A DNA stretch of 64,000 nucleotides from CALOFP01 sp942492635 (lineage in GTDB: Bacteria > UBP6 > UBA1177 > CALOFP01): the NCBI GenBank assembly GCA_942492635.1, contig CALOFP010000002.1, positions 1,116,001 to 1,180,000 on the forward strand, written 5' to 3'. A model generated the notes under the pieces. It was not told the DNA's origin. It was given only the letters and a program-made list of their open reading frames with translations, and did not search any database. Within the stretch, counting starts at the first letter, position 1. Each line of letters begins with the position of its first letter. Positions 1 through 8,159 of this stretch are shown piece by piece. The translations under genes and the position numbers were made by a program.

Positions 1-452
1 AGTCCGCCTATCTGCTGGAAGTATGTGAACTGGCTTATCTCCATTCCGTCGAGCCAAACTTCCCATCCCAGTCCCCAGGCTCCGAGAGTGGGGCTTTCCC
101 AGTCGTCTTCGACGAAACGGATGTCGTGGGCCGCCGGATCAATTCCTATTGACTTGAGACTGTCGAGGTAGAGTTCCTGACTGTTTTCAGGGCTCGGTTT
201 GACAAGGACCTGCATCTGGTAGAAACGCTGCATGCGGTTGGGGCTTTCGCCGTACCTTCCGTCTGTGGGCCTCCTGGAAGGCTGAACATAGACGGAGCTG
301 ATGTTTCTTGGATCGAGGGCGTAGAAAAATGTTGCAGGATGAAATGTTCCCGCTCCCATCTCGATATCGTAAGGTTGTGCCATAACACACCCTTTATCAG
401 CCCAGTATTTCTGAAGTTTAAAAATCATATCTTGGAATGTAAGTCCTTTCAT
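1..452 (-). CDS. glyQ: Glycyl-tRNA synthetase alpha subunit (5' part, runs off the left edge)
   Basis: Catalytic alpha subunit of the bacterial alpha2beta2 glycyl-tRNA synthetase, which charges tRNA-Gly in the cytoplasm. Read on the minus strand from the ATG at 452, about 150 residues are visible. They start MKGLTFQDMI and contain the family's signature stretches YWADKGCVMAQPYDIEMGAG, FYALDPRNISSVYVQPSRRP and GWEVWLDGMEISQFTYFQQ. Family members are about 290-300 residues, so roughly half the gene lies outside the window. A GAGGGTG ribosome-binding site precedes the start. A sigma-70-like promoter sits about 30 bases upstream. The beta subunit (glyS) is usually downstream, beyond the edge. Confidence 0.97.
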   Translation of the reverse strand, partial: MKGLTFQDMIFKLQKYWADKGCVMAQPYDIEMGAGTFHPATFFYALDPRNISSVYVQPSRRPTDGRYGESPNRMQRFYQMQVLVKPSPENSQELYLDSLKSIGIDPAAHDIRFVEDDWESPTLGAWGLGWEVWLDGMEISQFTYFQQIGG

Positions 453-481
453 GGTCACCCTCAAAAAAAAATTGGCCTGAC

Positions 482-509
482 ATATTATCACATTTTGCAT
501 TCAAGTCAA
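482..509 (-). promoter_or_regulatory. Candidate sigma-70 promoter for glyQ
   Basis: On the minus strand, TTGACT (504-509) and TAATAT (482-487) are separated by 16 bases, about 30 bases before the glyQ ATG. Motif inspection only. Confidence 0.55.
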
Positions 510-704
510 AAATATGGGCTTTTAAAATTCCCGGTGAAATTGATCTTTGCGTTCTCATCCATTCAAAAAGTTAAACTTTTTATGATAAGCTTTCTGAATA
601 AACATTCTCTTTTGTGGTGTTGTCTGATGTGGAATTCGTCTGTGCGCCATATGGGAGGACAATATACGAATGATATTTATTGTATGAAATCATTGGTGAA
701 AAAA

Positions 705-732
705 TTGAAAAATCAATAGGTTTTGTTATTAT
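705..732 (+). promoter_or_regulatory. Candidate sigma-70 promoter for the propeller-GGDEF gene
   Basis: TTGAAA (705-710), a 16-base spacer and TATTAT (727-732), ending 39 bases before the TTG start at 772. Confidence 0.5.
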
Positions 733-771
733 GTCGCATTGTTGTCCAAAGCTTTGTTTTGAGAGGTTGTG

Positions 772-3666
772 TTGAAAATAAAAACGTTTAACTTGGTGTT
801 GTGTATAATTTTTATTCTGATGGTTACTCATCTTCATGGATTTTCCATAAGGTACCTTAAGAACTATACTACTTCCGAGGGGTTGTCTCAGAGTCAGGTG
901 ACAGCTATAACAGAAGACCAAAGGGGATTCGTCTGGATCGGAACTATGGCCGGAGGCGTTAACCGTCTGGACGGCGTCGGTATCAGAAATAGGGAATTTA
1001 ATAAACATCTCAAAGATTCCAGAGTCTACGACATGCTCTTTTATGACGACAGGGTTTGGGTGGCGACCGGAACTGGCGTTTACACAATAGATTCCGAAGG
1101 TATAGTTGCTGAGCAGACCGGTGAGATGTTCCGTTCGATCCAGCTTCAGAAGAGTGGAAAGGAGGTTTATGTACTCCGTAATAAGATCGGAGGAAACTGT
1201 GTGGCTGCACTTAAGGAGGGCGGGGTTCGAGAGACTCCCAGTGTTCTTCCAGAAGGGGCTTCTCCGCAGACATTCGGTGTAAGAGAGGACGGAACCACCT
1301 GGATAGGTACTTCAAACATGGGGCTTTTCGTTTTTAAGCAGGGAAAGGGGAAAAAGGTTGATGTCCTCAAGAATACTTCCATAACATCCATTTCACCCTA
1401 CAAGAACGGGGTGGTGGTTGCGACAGAGAGTAACGGTGTCTTTTTCGTAGATGCCGATGGAAAAACCTCTCCCTTGCTTGATATGAAAGGTAGCAAGACG
1501 ACGGTGGTCTATGTGGATCGCGAGGGAGCAGTCTATGTCGGTACGGAAAAGAACGGCTTCTTCATCCGTTACGCTAACGGTCAACAGGAACACTACAGTA
1601 CCGATACGGGAATTCCTTCAGCCTCGGTTCAATCCTTATTCCAGGACAGCATGGGCAACATATGGGTGGGATTCAGCGGAAAAGGTGTTGTAGTTCTGCC
1701 TCCGATTGTTTTCGTTAACTTCACCGAAAAGGACAAACTCGGAGTACCTTTCACAGTAATCGAGCCTGAAAAGGGAAAAGTTCTCCTCGGTGGAATCGAC
1801 GGATTTTCTTTGTATGATAAAAAGGCAAATAAGTTCAGTAACCTATTCTCTTCCTGTGATGATTCGTCGAATATCTGTTCGCTGAAGGGAGTTTATACTA
1901 CGACTCTTTTCGGGGGTCGACTGCTCATCGGGACAAAGGAGGGACTCTTCAGGGCCGAAAGAAAGCTCCCTTACTCGATGAAGAGTGTACCTCTTCCCGA
2001 TTCAAATGAAAACGGTTCAAGGATGGTTTACGGCTTTGCCGATTACAAGGACGATCTTCTTTTAAACACAAGGAGCGGGGTCTACATTTACGACGGAAAA
2101 GAGGTGAAAAGATTCCGGCTGCTCGATAATTTGAATATGGGTTCAAGACGATTCATCGATGTCGAGGTGGATACCAAAGGCAATATCTACCTCCTGACAA
2201 TGGATAACGAGATCATCTTTGTAAATTCCAAGAAGGGTTCGGTTGAGAAATTTAATGGCGAAATTGAGAAGCTGGGGCGTCTCATTACAAAGGTTTCAGC
2301 CGACGATTTCGGTTCCGTCTGGTTCGGATCTAAAGAGTACGTCTTGAGGTACGATACCAATACAGGCAAGGTCGTCAGAATCAAGAATCCAGATGATCGG
2401 ATATTCGAGTTCATCTACTTTATTTATTCGACGTCGGAGAAGAGAACCTGGATCGGTACGAATCGTGGAATTTACCTCGTTGAAGATGACCGGATACTCT
2501 ACAACTACAACAGAAACGACGGCCTGGCAAAAGAGGAGGCCAATACAAATGCTGTAATGATGGACAGCGATGGAGATCTATGGTTCGGTTTGGATAACAC
2601 CGCAGCTTGGATGCGGAGAGGTTTTGAGGCAAAAAGGAAATCGGTTCCTCCGAAAATTTTCGTTCAGGATGTGAAGATCTATGACGAGCCTATAACGGTG
2701 GATCAATCGAAACTTATTCTCAATTACGATCAGAACTACATAACATTCAGCTTTATTTCGCCTTCTCCGTCAGGAACGGGAAATGTAAGCTACCTCTACA
2801 TGTTGAAGGGATTGGAACACAAGTGGTCAAAGTCGAAAAACAATGAGCTTAGATATACCAATGTGCCCCCCGGAGAGTATGAGTTCATGGTAAAGGCTGT
2901 TAATCGATTCGGCGTTGAAAGTGGATACGAGGCTTCTCTTCCCGTCTATATTCGGCCTCCGTTTTGGGCAACTAAATGGTTCAGGACTTCTCTCGTCGGG
3001 TTTGTCATGCTTCTTGTGCTCTATTTCTTCCACCGAGCTGGGCAGAAGCGGGTGGAGCTGGAACGAAAGGTTTCTGAACGAACTGAGCAGTTGAGGCGCG
3101 AAATTGAGAAGAGCCACCAACATCTGCGACGTATTGAAGATCTTAAATCGAAATTCGAGAGACTCTCTACCGTCGATGAACTTACGGGACTTTACAATAG
3201 GCGATTCTTTTTTGAGCGCATGGAGGCCGAGGTGGCAAGACTGGATAGATTCGGTGGGCTGCTTGGAATTCTCATTCTGGATGTCGACAAGTTCAAGGAT
3301 ACAAACGACACATACGGTCACCTCATGGGAGACAGGGTTCTCAAGATGCTTGCTGATATTCTCCGCCAGAACCGAAGGAAGAATGATGTGGTTGCCCGAT
3401 ACGGCGGGGAGGAGTTTGTGATGGCCTGTCAGATAAAGGATCGTGAAGACCTCAGACTCATAGGTGAGCGAGTGAGGGATGCTGTTGAGACCTTTGAATT
3501 CAAGCTTTCGGACGAGCTTGTGATAAGCAAGACTGTAAGCATCGGCGGAGCGATTTTCGATAGCGACGGTAAGGATATCCAGACGGTTTTGAGTTTGGCC
3601 GACAAGATGCTCTACACTGCAAAGGAACATGGAAGAAATCGCCTTGACATATTTGATAAGGCCTGA
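772..3666 (+). CDS. Two-component-regulator-propeller / Y_Y_Y sensor fused to a GGDEF diguanylate cyclase
   Basis: Probable membrane sensor that makes cyclic di-GMP. Residues about 5-24 form a signal peptide or anchor. Residues about 30-640 hold many Reg_prop-type blades (WIGT, WVGF, VWFGS, LWFGL motifs), predicted to fold as periplasmic beta-propellers. A Y_Y_Y domain follows at about 665-735 (YMLKGLEHKWS...NVPPGEYEF). Then come a membrane segment (about 745-765), a short coiled coil and a GGDEF domain (about 800-960) starting DELTGLYNRR. The active site is intact (RYGGEEF), and an RxxD product-inhibition site lies five residues before GGEEF (RKND). This is the sensor layout of hybrid two-component systems with the kinase replaced by a cyclase. 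GTG at 769 is also possible, but GAGAGG at 761-766 fits TTG at 772 better. The gene is followed by a degenerate copy of the non-coding repeat. Confidence 0.9.
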   Translation: MKIKTFNLVLCIIFILMVTHLHGFSIRYLKNYTTSEGLSQSQVTAITEDQRGFVWIGTMAGGVNRLDGVGIRNREFNKHLKDSRVYDMLFYDDRVWVATGTGVYTIDSEGIVAEQTGEMFRSIQLQKSGKEVYVLRNKIGGNCVAALKEGGVRETPSVLPEGASPQTFGVREDGTTWIGTSNMGLFVFKQGKGKKVDVLKNTSITSISPYKNGVVVATESNGVFFVDADGKTSPLLDMKGSKTTVVYVDREGAVYVGTEKNGFFIRYANGQQEHYSTDTGIPSASVQSLFQDSMGNIWVGFSGKGVVVLPPIVFVNFTEKDKLGVPFTVIEPEKGKVLLGGIDGFSLYDKKANKFSNLFSSCDDSSNICSLKGVYTTTLFGGRLLIGTKEGLFRAERKLPYSMKSVPLPDSNENGSRMVYGFADYKDDLLLNTRSGVYIYDGKEVKRFRLLDNLNMGSRRFIDVEVDTKGNIYLLTMDNEIIFVNSKKGSVEKFNGEIEKLGRLITKVSADDFGSVWFGSKEYVLRYDTNTGKVVRIKNPDDRIFEFIYFIYSTSEKRTWIGTNRGIYLVEDDRILYNYNRNDGLAKEEANTNAVMMDSDGDLWFGLDNTAAWMRRGFEAKRKSVPPKIFVQDVKIYDEPITVDQSKLILNYDQNYITFSFISPSPSGTGNVSYLYMLKGLEHKWSKSKNNELRYTNVPPGEYEFMVKAVNRFGVESGYEASLPVYIRPPFWATKWFRTSLVGFVMLLVLYFFHRAGQKRVELERKVSERTEQLRREIEKSHQHLRRIEDLKSKFERLSTVDELTGLYNRRFFFERMEAEVARLDRFGGLLGILILDVDKFKDTNDTYGHLMGDRVLKMLADILRQNRRKNDVVARYGGEEFVMACQIKDREDLRLIGERVRDAVETFEFKLSDELVISKTVSIGGAIFDSDGKDIQTVLSLADKMLYTAKEHGRNRLDIFDKA

Positions 3667-3679
3667 AATGTCTCTTTGG

Positions 3680-3785
3680 TTAAGGATCCGATTCACTGAA
3701 GCTTGCTCTGTTTTCTTAATAGAGCAATTTTGAACTATTTCAAATTCAAAGATCGATCTTTCCGCGGTGTTCTTGATTTTGGCCT
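3680..3785 (+). repeat. Non-coding hairpin repeat, copy A (internally deleted)
   Basis: Aligns with copy C at 25850: shared blocks include GAGCAATTTTGAAC, TTCAAAGA.CGA.CTTTCCG and GTTCTTGATT. It lacks the roughly 20-base segment that forms the 3' hairpin in copies B, C and D. Its central arms (TTTGAA 3729-3734, TTCAAA 3745-3750) still pair. It starts shortly after the stop codon at 3666. Confidence 0.75.
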
Positions 3786-4000
3786 TCCAGTTCTTCGTGG
3801 ATTCGTTTTGTGATGACCAACAAACATGAGTATGTCGGAAAATTCATCAAGCATCAGAGAATACCGTGTCCGGTGAAGGGTATTTTGGTTTTCTCCTTAG
3901 TGGTTATTCAAAGCTCAAATATTTCAAACTGAATCCCTGAATTGTCACTTGAGATAGATTTGAGTGATGGTGTGTAAGTATTTGTTTAACTTGGTGAAAG

Positions 4001-4027
4001 TTGACATTTGGGTTTTTGCTGTATAAA
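4001..4027 (+). promoter_or_regulatory. Candidate promoter for the Cys-rich lipoprotein
   Basis: TTGACA (4001-4006) and TATAAA (4022-4027) with a short 15-base spacer, 44 bases before the GTG start. The same short spacing recurs at 46240 and 49773. Confidence 0.45.
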
Positions 4028-4071
4028 CTTCGATCTACTTTACAAAAAAGTTTGTTTAAATGGAGGTGACC

Positions 4072-5454
4072 GTGAGAAGCTTAAACATGGTTTTTCTTGC
4101 CGTTTTCTTGTTTGGTATCTTAAACATTTCATGTGAAGATAAGAAAAAGAACGGTGTCGGTCTGATTTTGGAAAAAGAGGATCATGAATTTAAAGGCGAT
4201 TCCCGATCTGATGAAGATGAGGCTGAAATTGATGACCCAAATAAGGGAAGTGATCTGGAGAATAAAAACGACCAGAGCCCCGGAAGTACAGACCTAGATG
4301 ATGATTTTGGAAGCCAGGATGACCAGGACATAGGAAGTACTGGTTCAGATGATGATCCGGGGAATCAGGACGATCAGGATTCAGTGAATACAGGTTCGGA
4401 TGATGGTGATGATTCGGGAGGTCAGAATGATTCGGATCCGGGAAATGGAGAGCCTGTAGATTATGATGTGGATTCTGTTGATCCTCTATGCGGGAACGGC
4501 ACTAAAGAGATGTATGAATTATGCGACGGAGGCACGCTAAGTTGTAAAAATATTAGTGATGCCTATGCAGCCGGTGTGGCAGAATGTTTTGACGATTGCG
4601 GCGGTTGGAATACAAGCACATGCGAAAGAGAACCTTCCTGTGCTGAATTACCCTACGGTAAGGGACGTGTGGATGTGAAACTGAACTATATCCGCTCCGC
4701 TTCGCCTTCGGCAGGAGATTCTAATGGAGTTGTATCGGATACAGCCTTCAACGGTGTTCTTGGAAAGGGTACAGTTGTTCTTCCTTACTATTCCCAAGGA
4801 AGTTACTACGGTTTTGTGAGGTCTGAAAATGAAGTGAAACGTCTTGAAATAGTTGATTCTTCAGTGAAAGATGAACAGCTTGGGAAGTACGAAACCGTCA
4901 TGTTGTTCAATCCTGCAGTTGTAAAGAAAGGATCTGTTGATGTTCTGTATAGCGGTGAGAAATCTGTGAAAATTTTGGTTTTCGAAATGGATGGTGGAGA
5001 GAAAAAGTGTGTTCAGGGCATAGGAGCAGGAACTTTGGATATTGTTGAGGCTGAAAATATTGTTGCGGGAGGAGGTCCTCTCTATATGGAAGGTTCTCTC
5101 AATTTCTACCATCCTTCAAATACTCCCGAAGGGGATGTCTCCGGAATAGTCGGATATCGTGTCTGTTCTCCTGTATGTGCTGTTGATGATAAATGTGGAA
5201 ACGGCGAAGTCGATGAAGGGGAGGTTTGCGAAAAAGGGTTAACTGTTCCCTGTTCATCTATTGATGAGTCCTATGCCAGCGGTGTGGCTGTATGCAAGCA
5301 AGATTGCTCCGGTTACGATGTGAGTAGCTGCAAAAGCGGAGGTACGAACCCCAATTTTTTTAATGTAACCAAATGCATACAGGCGGGTGAACGGTGTTCT
5401 TCGAAAAATCGTTGCTGTAGTGGTCAGCCCTGTTTCTACGGGTACTGCTACTGA
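4072..5454 (+). CDS. Cys-rich lipoprotein with two myxo-type disulfide repeats and a knottin-like C-terminus
   Basis: Predicted surface or periplasmic lipoprotein of unknown function. The start is set at GTG 4072 by GGAGGT at 4062-4067; the ATG at 4060 lies ahead of that site. From GTG the protein begins MRSLNMVFLA and has a lipobox ending NISC. Residues about 30-135 are a repetitive Asp/Ser/Gly/Asn/Gln-rich linker. Two homologous modules then start CGNGTKEMYELCD and CGNGEVDEGEVCE, each with the pattern SYASGVAVC...DCSGYDVSSC, like the Cys-rich repeats common in Myxococcota and relatives. Between them lies a beta-rich region of about 170 residues with no family I recognise. The last 27 residues have six Cys spaced C-x6-C-x5-C-C-x4-C-x4-C, an inhibitor-cystine-knot pattern. 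It is monocistronic and followed by repeat copy B. Confidence 0.8.
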   Translation: MRSLNMVFLAVFLFGILNISCEDKKKNGVGLILEKEDHEFKGDSRSDEDEAEIDDPNKGSDLENKNDQSPGSTDLDDDFGSQDDQDIGSTGSDDDPGNQDDQDSVNTGSDDGDDSGGQNDSDPGNGEPVDYDVDSVDPLCGNGTKEMYELCDGGTLSCKNISDAYAAGVAECFDDCGGWNTSTCEREPSCAELPYGKGRVDVKLNYIRSASPSAGDSNGVVSDTAFNGVLGKGTVVLPYYSQGSYYGFVRSENEVKRLEIVDSSVKDEQLGKYETVMLFNPAVVKKGSVDVLYSGEKSVKILVFEMDGGEKKCVQGIGAGTLDIVEAENIVAGGGPLYMEGSLNFYHPSNTPEGDVSGIVGYRVCSPVCAVDDKCGNGEVDEGEVCEKGLTVPCSSIDESYASGVAVCKQDCSGYDVSSCKSGGTNPNFFNVTKCIQAGERCSSKNRCCSGQPCFYGYCY

Positions 5455-5460
5455 CAATAT

Positions 5461-5603
5461 TTAACAGGAATAGCTATGTGGAGGGTCTAATTCCCCGAAG
5501 CTCTGCTTCGTTCTTTGTGTCGTAGAAATTTTGAACTTTTTCAAGTTCAAAGAGCGACCTATCCTCGAGATGCCTCTTAGCTCTGCTGTAAGATTTTTTC
5601 AGG
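5461..5603 (+). repeat. Non-coding hairpin repeat, copy B
   Basis: Begins TTAACAGGAATAGCTAT, identical over 17 bases to the start of copy C at 25849. Three hairpins are visible: CGAAGC/GCTTCG (5496-5510, 3-base loop), TTTGAAC/GTTCAAA (5530-5551), and an imperfect TCTTAGC/GCT.TAAGA near 5575-5593. It begins 6 bases after the lipoprotein stop codon. Confidence 0.85.
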
Positions 5604-5905
5604 ATGAATCAAATCAGGTAATCAGAACAATTTGAACAGGAGTTTTCTGTCGCAGATGAAAGATGTTTTTTGTCCGCAGTATAAAAGGATTGTTTGTTGA
5701 AGTTATTTGTTTTTAAAAAGATTTATAATGTATACAAAAAAGCAGCGGAATATTTGGTGTTTTTTTGCTTTCAATTTAATAGATTCAAGAGTTTGTCTTG
5801 AAAATCAGATGTGTTTGTAATAACAGAAGAATTGGTTTGTCTGTGTGTTTTGGAATAGATACAATGAGTTTAAATATGGTTTTTAGTGTAATCAGTTGAA
5901 TAAAA

Positions 5906-5933
5906 TTGATTTATATTATCATTGTGCTATATT
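5906..5933 (+). promoter_or_regulatory. Candidate sigma-70 promoter for the glucan/sugar-phosphate operon
   Basis: TTGATT (5906-5911), a 16-base spacer and TATATT (5928-5933), 30 bases upstream of the ATG at 5964. Confidence 0.5.
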
Positions 5934-5963
5934 GAAACGGGTTTTTCTCACAGGAGGTTTTAA

Positions 5964-6731
5964 ATGGTATCGGATGTTATAGATTACAAAATTATCGGAA
6001 ATGAGATGCAGGCGGTCGAGATAGAACTGGATCCTTCGGAAACAGTTATAGCCGAAGCCGGAGCAATGCTCTATATGGAAGAGGGCATTGAGATGCAGAC
6101 AAAGATGGACGGCGGTATATTCGGAGGGTTGAAGAGGCTGGTAACCGGAGAGTCTTTTTTCATAACGAACTTTACACACAAGGGAAGTTCGGGAAAGAGT
6201 CATGTCGCTTTCGCATCACCATTTCCAGGAAATATTGTTCCGATAGATCTTAGTTCCATTGGAGGTGAGTTTCTCTGCCAGAAGGATGCTTTTCTCTGCG
6301 CAGCAAAGGGAACCGATGTAGGTGTAGCCTTTACAAAAAAACTTTCGGCCGGTTTTTTCGGCGGCGAAGGATTCATACTTCAGAGACTCAAAGGCGACGG
6401 AATGGCATTTGTTCATTCCGGCGGTTCAGTGATGGAGAGAGAGCTCGCACCGGGCGAGCGTTTCCGAATCGATACCGGATGCCTCGTAGGATTTACGGCA
6501 GGTGTCGACTACTCCATAAAATTTGTGGGTGGATTTAAAAACGCGCTTTTCGGAGGAGAGGGACTTTTTCTTGCCAACCTAACCGGCCCGGGAAAGGTTT
6601 GGATCCAGACACTGCCCTTTTCAAGGCTTGCAGATCGCATGTTTTCTGCAAGTTCGAGAATGGGATCGGGAAACAGCGGAGAAAAACGAAGCGGATTATT
6701 GGGAACCATAACTGATATGTTTGACGATTAG
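5964..6731 (+). CDS. AIM24 / TIGR00266 family protein
   Basis: A 255-residue member of the AIM24 (DUF124, TIGR00266) family, which forms a double-psi beta-helix-like trimer of unknown bacterial function. Recognisable stretches are ETVIAEAGAMLYMEEGI, GGIFGGLKRLVTGESFF, ITNFTHKG and FAGVDYSIKFVGGFKNALFGGEGLF-like Gly-rich turns typical of the family. The start has an AGGAGG site (CAGGAGGTTTTAAATG). It is the first gene of an operon, with only 9 bases before the phosphomutase. That suggests co-expression with sugar-phosphate enzymes but gives no mechanism. Confidence 0.88.
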   Translation: MVSDVIDYKIIGNEMQAVEIELDPSETVIAEAGAMLYMEEGIEMQTKMDGGIFGGLKRLVTGESFFITNFTHKGSSGKSHVAFASPFPGNIVPIDLSSIGGEFLCQKDAFLCAAKGTDVGVAFTKKLSAGFFGGEGFILQRLKGDGMAFVHSGGSVMERELAPGERFRIDTGCLVGFTAGVDYSIKFVGGFKNALFGGEGLFLANLTGPGKVWIQTLPFSRLADRMFSASSRMGSGNSGEKRSGLLGTITDMFDD

Positions 6732-6740
6732 GAGGAATTG

Positions 6741-8120
6741 ATGAAAGTGAACCGTTCCATATTCAGACAGTATGACGTCAGGGGAATTGTAGATAAGGAT
6801 CTTACAGAAGATTTTGCATATAACCTCGCGAGAGGAATTTCAGCTTTTTATAAAATGAAGAATCCGAAACTCAAGAGGGTTTCAATCGGTCACGACGCAA
6901 GAAAGAGCAGCCCCGTTTTCGCGAGGGGGCTTATCCGGGGATTTAATGAAAGTGGAATAGATACGGTCTTTCTCGGTATGGTTCCGACAGGCCTTCTCTA
7001 CTTCTCCCTTTTCAATCTTGATGTTCAGGGCGGAATTATGATAACCGGAAGTCACAATCCGCCGGAATACAACGGATTTAAGATCAACCTGGGTGATCTT
7101 CCTGTCTTCGGTGATGATATTCAGAAAATTGCGGATCTTATGGAAGCCGACGATTTCATATCGGCGAAAACGCAAGGTGAGAATGAGACACACGACATAG
7201 TGCCCGATTTCGAAAGATATATTCTTGAAAACATCAAGATAGAGAGACCCGAGAGGCTTAACATAGTGGTCGATTCCGGAAACGGTGTCGGAGGGTTTGT
7301 TGCCGTTCCATTGATGAAGAAGATGGGAATCAACGTTACTTCTCTCTTTGAGGAACCGGACGGAAACTTCCCCAATCACCATCCTGATCCCACTGTTGTC
7401 GAGTACATCCAGGACATGATCGAAGCCGTTAAAAACGACGATAAGATTCAGCTCGGAATCGGATTCGACGGGGATGCAGACCGTATAGGACTTATCGACC
7501 ACAACGGAAAAATAATCTGGGGCGACAAAATTCTTGCAATCTATGCCCGTTCGATACTCGAGAACAATCCGGGAGCAACCATTATCGGAGAGGTGAAGTG
7601 TTCGAAAACTCTTTACGACGATATCGAAAAGCACGGTGGAAGGGCGATTATGTGGAAAGCGGGACACTCCCTCATCAAGGCGAAGATGAAAGAGGAGGGT
7701 GCCCTTCTCGGCGGAGAAATGAGCGGCCACATCTTTTTCAAGGAACGCTTTTTCGGATACGATTGCGCCATATATTCGGCATTCAGACTGCTTGAAATAA
7801 TTTCCAAAATGGATGAAATCGACGTCAACCTTCTTCTCGAAGGTATTCCCGATACCTTTTCAACACCCGAAATCAGGGTGGAGGTCGACGATGAGAAAAA
7901 GTTCGGTATAGTTGACAATGTCGTTTCCTACTTCAAGGAAAACGATTACAACGTCAACGATGTCGACGGAGCGAGAATAACGTTCGAAGACGGATGGGGA
8001 CTTCTGAGACCCAGTAACACACAGAATGTTATCGTTCTTAGATTCGAAGCGGAGAGTGAAGCGGCTCTTTCAAGAATTCAGGCACTCATCGAAGGTAAGT
8101 TGAAGGATTTCATGTCGTGA
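6741..8120 (+). CDS. Phosphomannomutase/phosphoglucomutase
   Basis: Interconverts hexose 6-phosphate and hexose 1-phosphate through a phosphoserine, supplying glucose-1-phosphate for GlgC next door (or mannose-1-phosphate). It has 459 residues, normal for the AlgC/ManB alpha-D-phosphohexomutase family. The catalytic loop is TGSHNPPEYNG (Ser104), the metal loop is GFDGDADRIG, the sugar loop is GEMSGH, and the phosphate-binding loop near the C-terminus is RPSNTQNVIVLR. GGAGG at 6731-6735 places the start at ATG 6741, not at the in-frame TTG three bases earlier. Sugar specificity cannot be read from sequence alone; the glgC context favours glucose. Confidence 0.93.
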   Translation: MKVNRSIFRQYDVRGIVDKDLTEDFAYNLARGISAFYKMKNPKLKRVSIGHDARKSSPVFARGLIRGFNESGIDTVFLGMVPTGLLYFSLFNLDVQGGIMITGSHNPPEYNGFKINLGDLPVFGDDIQKIADLMEADDFISAKTQGENETHDIVPDFERYILENIKIERPERLNIVVDSGNGVGGFVAVPLMKKMGINVTSLFEEPDGNFPNHHPDPTVVEYIQDMIEAVKNDDKIQLGIGFDGDADRIGLIDHNGKIIWGDKILAIYARSILENNPGATIIGEVKCSKTLYDDIEKHGGRAIMWKAGHSLIKAKMKEEGALLGGEMSGHIFFKERFFGYDCAIYSAFRLLEIISKMDEIDVNLLLEGIPDTFSTPEIRVEVDDEKKFGIVDNVVSYFKENDYNVNDVDGARITFEDGWGLLRPSNTQNVIVLRFEAESEAALSRIQALIEGKLKDFMS

Positions 8121-8159
8121 CGAAATATTATTCTTTTCCATATATGAGGAGGGATCGAT

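Larger units (their letters stand above)
453..771. other. Divergent intergenic region between glyQ and the propeller-GGDEF gene
   Basis: About 320 AT-rich bases between two divergent genes. It carries the two candidate promoters listed separately. I see no convincing gene in it: the open frames here lack ribosome-binding sites and have no family resemblance. Confidence 0.6.
3667..4071. other. Intergenic region with degenerate repeat copy and promoter
   Basis: About 400 bases without a credible gene. It holds repeat copy A (about 3680-3785) and a candidate promoter at 4001-4027. The rest is AT-rich with no recognised feature. Confidence 0.6.
5455..5963. other. Intergenic region with repeat copy B and the glucan-operon promoter
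   Basis: About 510 bases with no gene I can support. Repeat copy B occupies 5461-5603. The rest is AT-rich and ends with a candidate promoter (5906-5933) for the next operon. Confidence 0.6.

Noticed and set aside
2827..3696. A 289-codon minus-strand frame opposite the GGDEF domain
   Set aside because: Antisense to the cyclase active site region, with no family resemblance or ribosome-binding site.
6882..7730. A 282-codon minus-strand frame opposite the phosphomutase gene
   Set aside because: Same reasoning: the plus-strand gene has all catalytic motifs.
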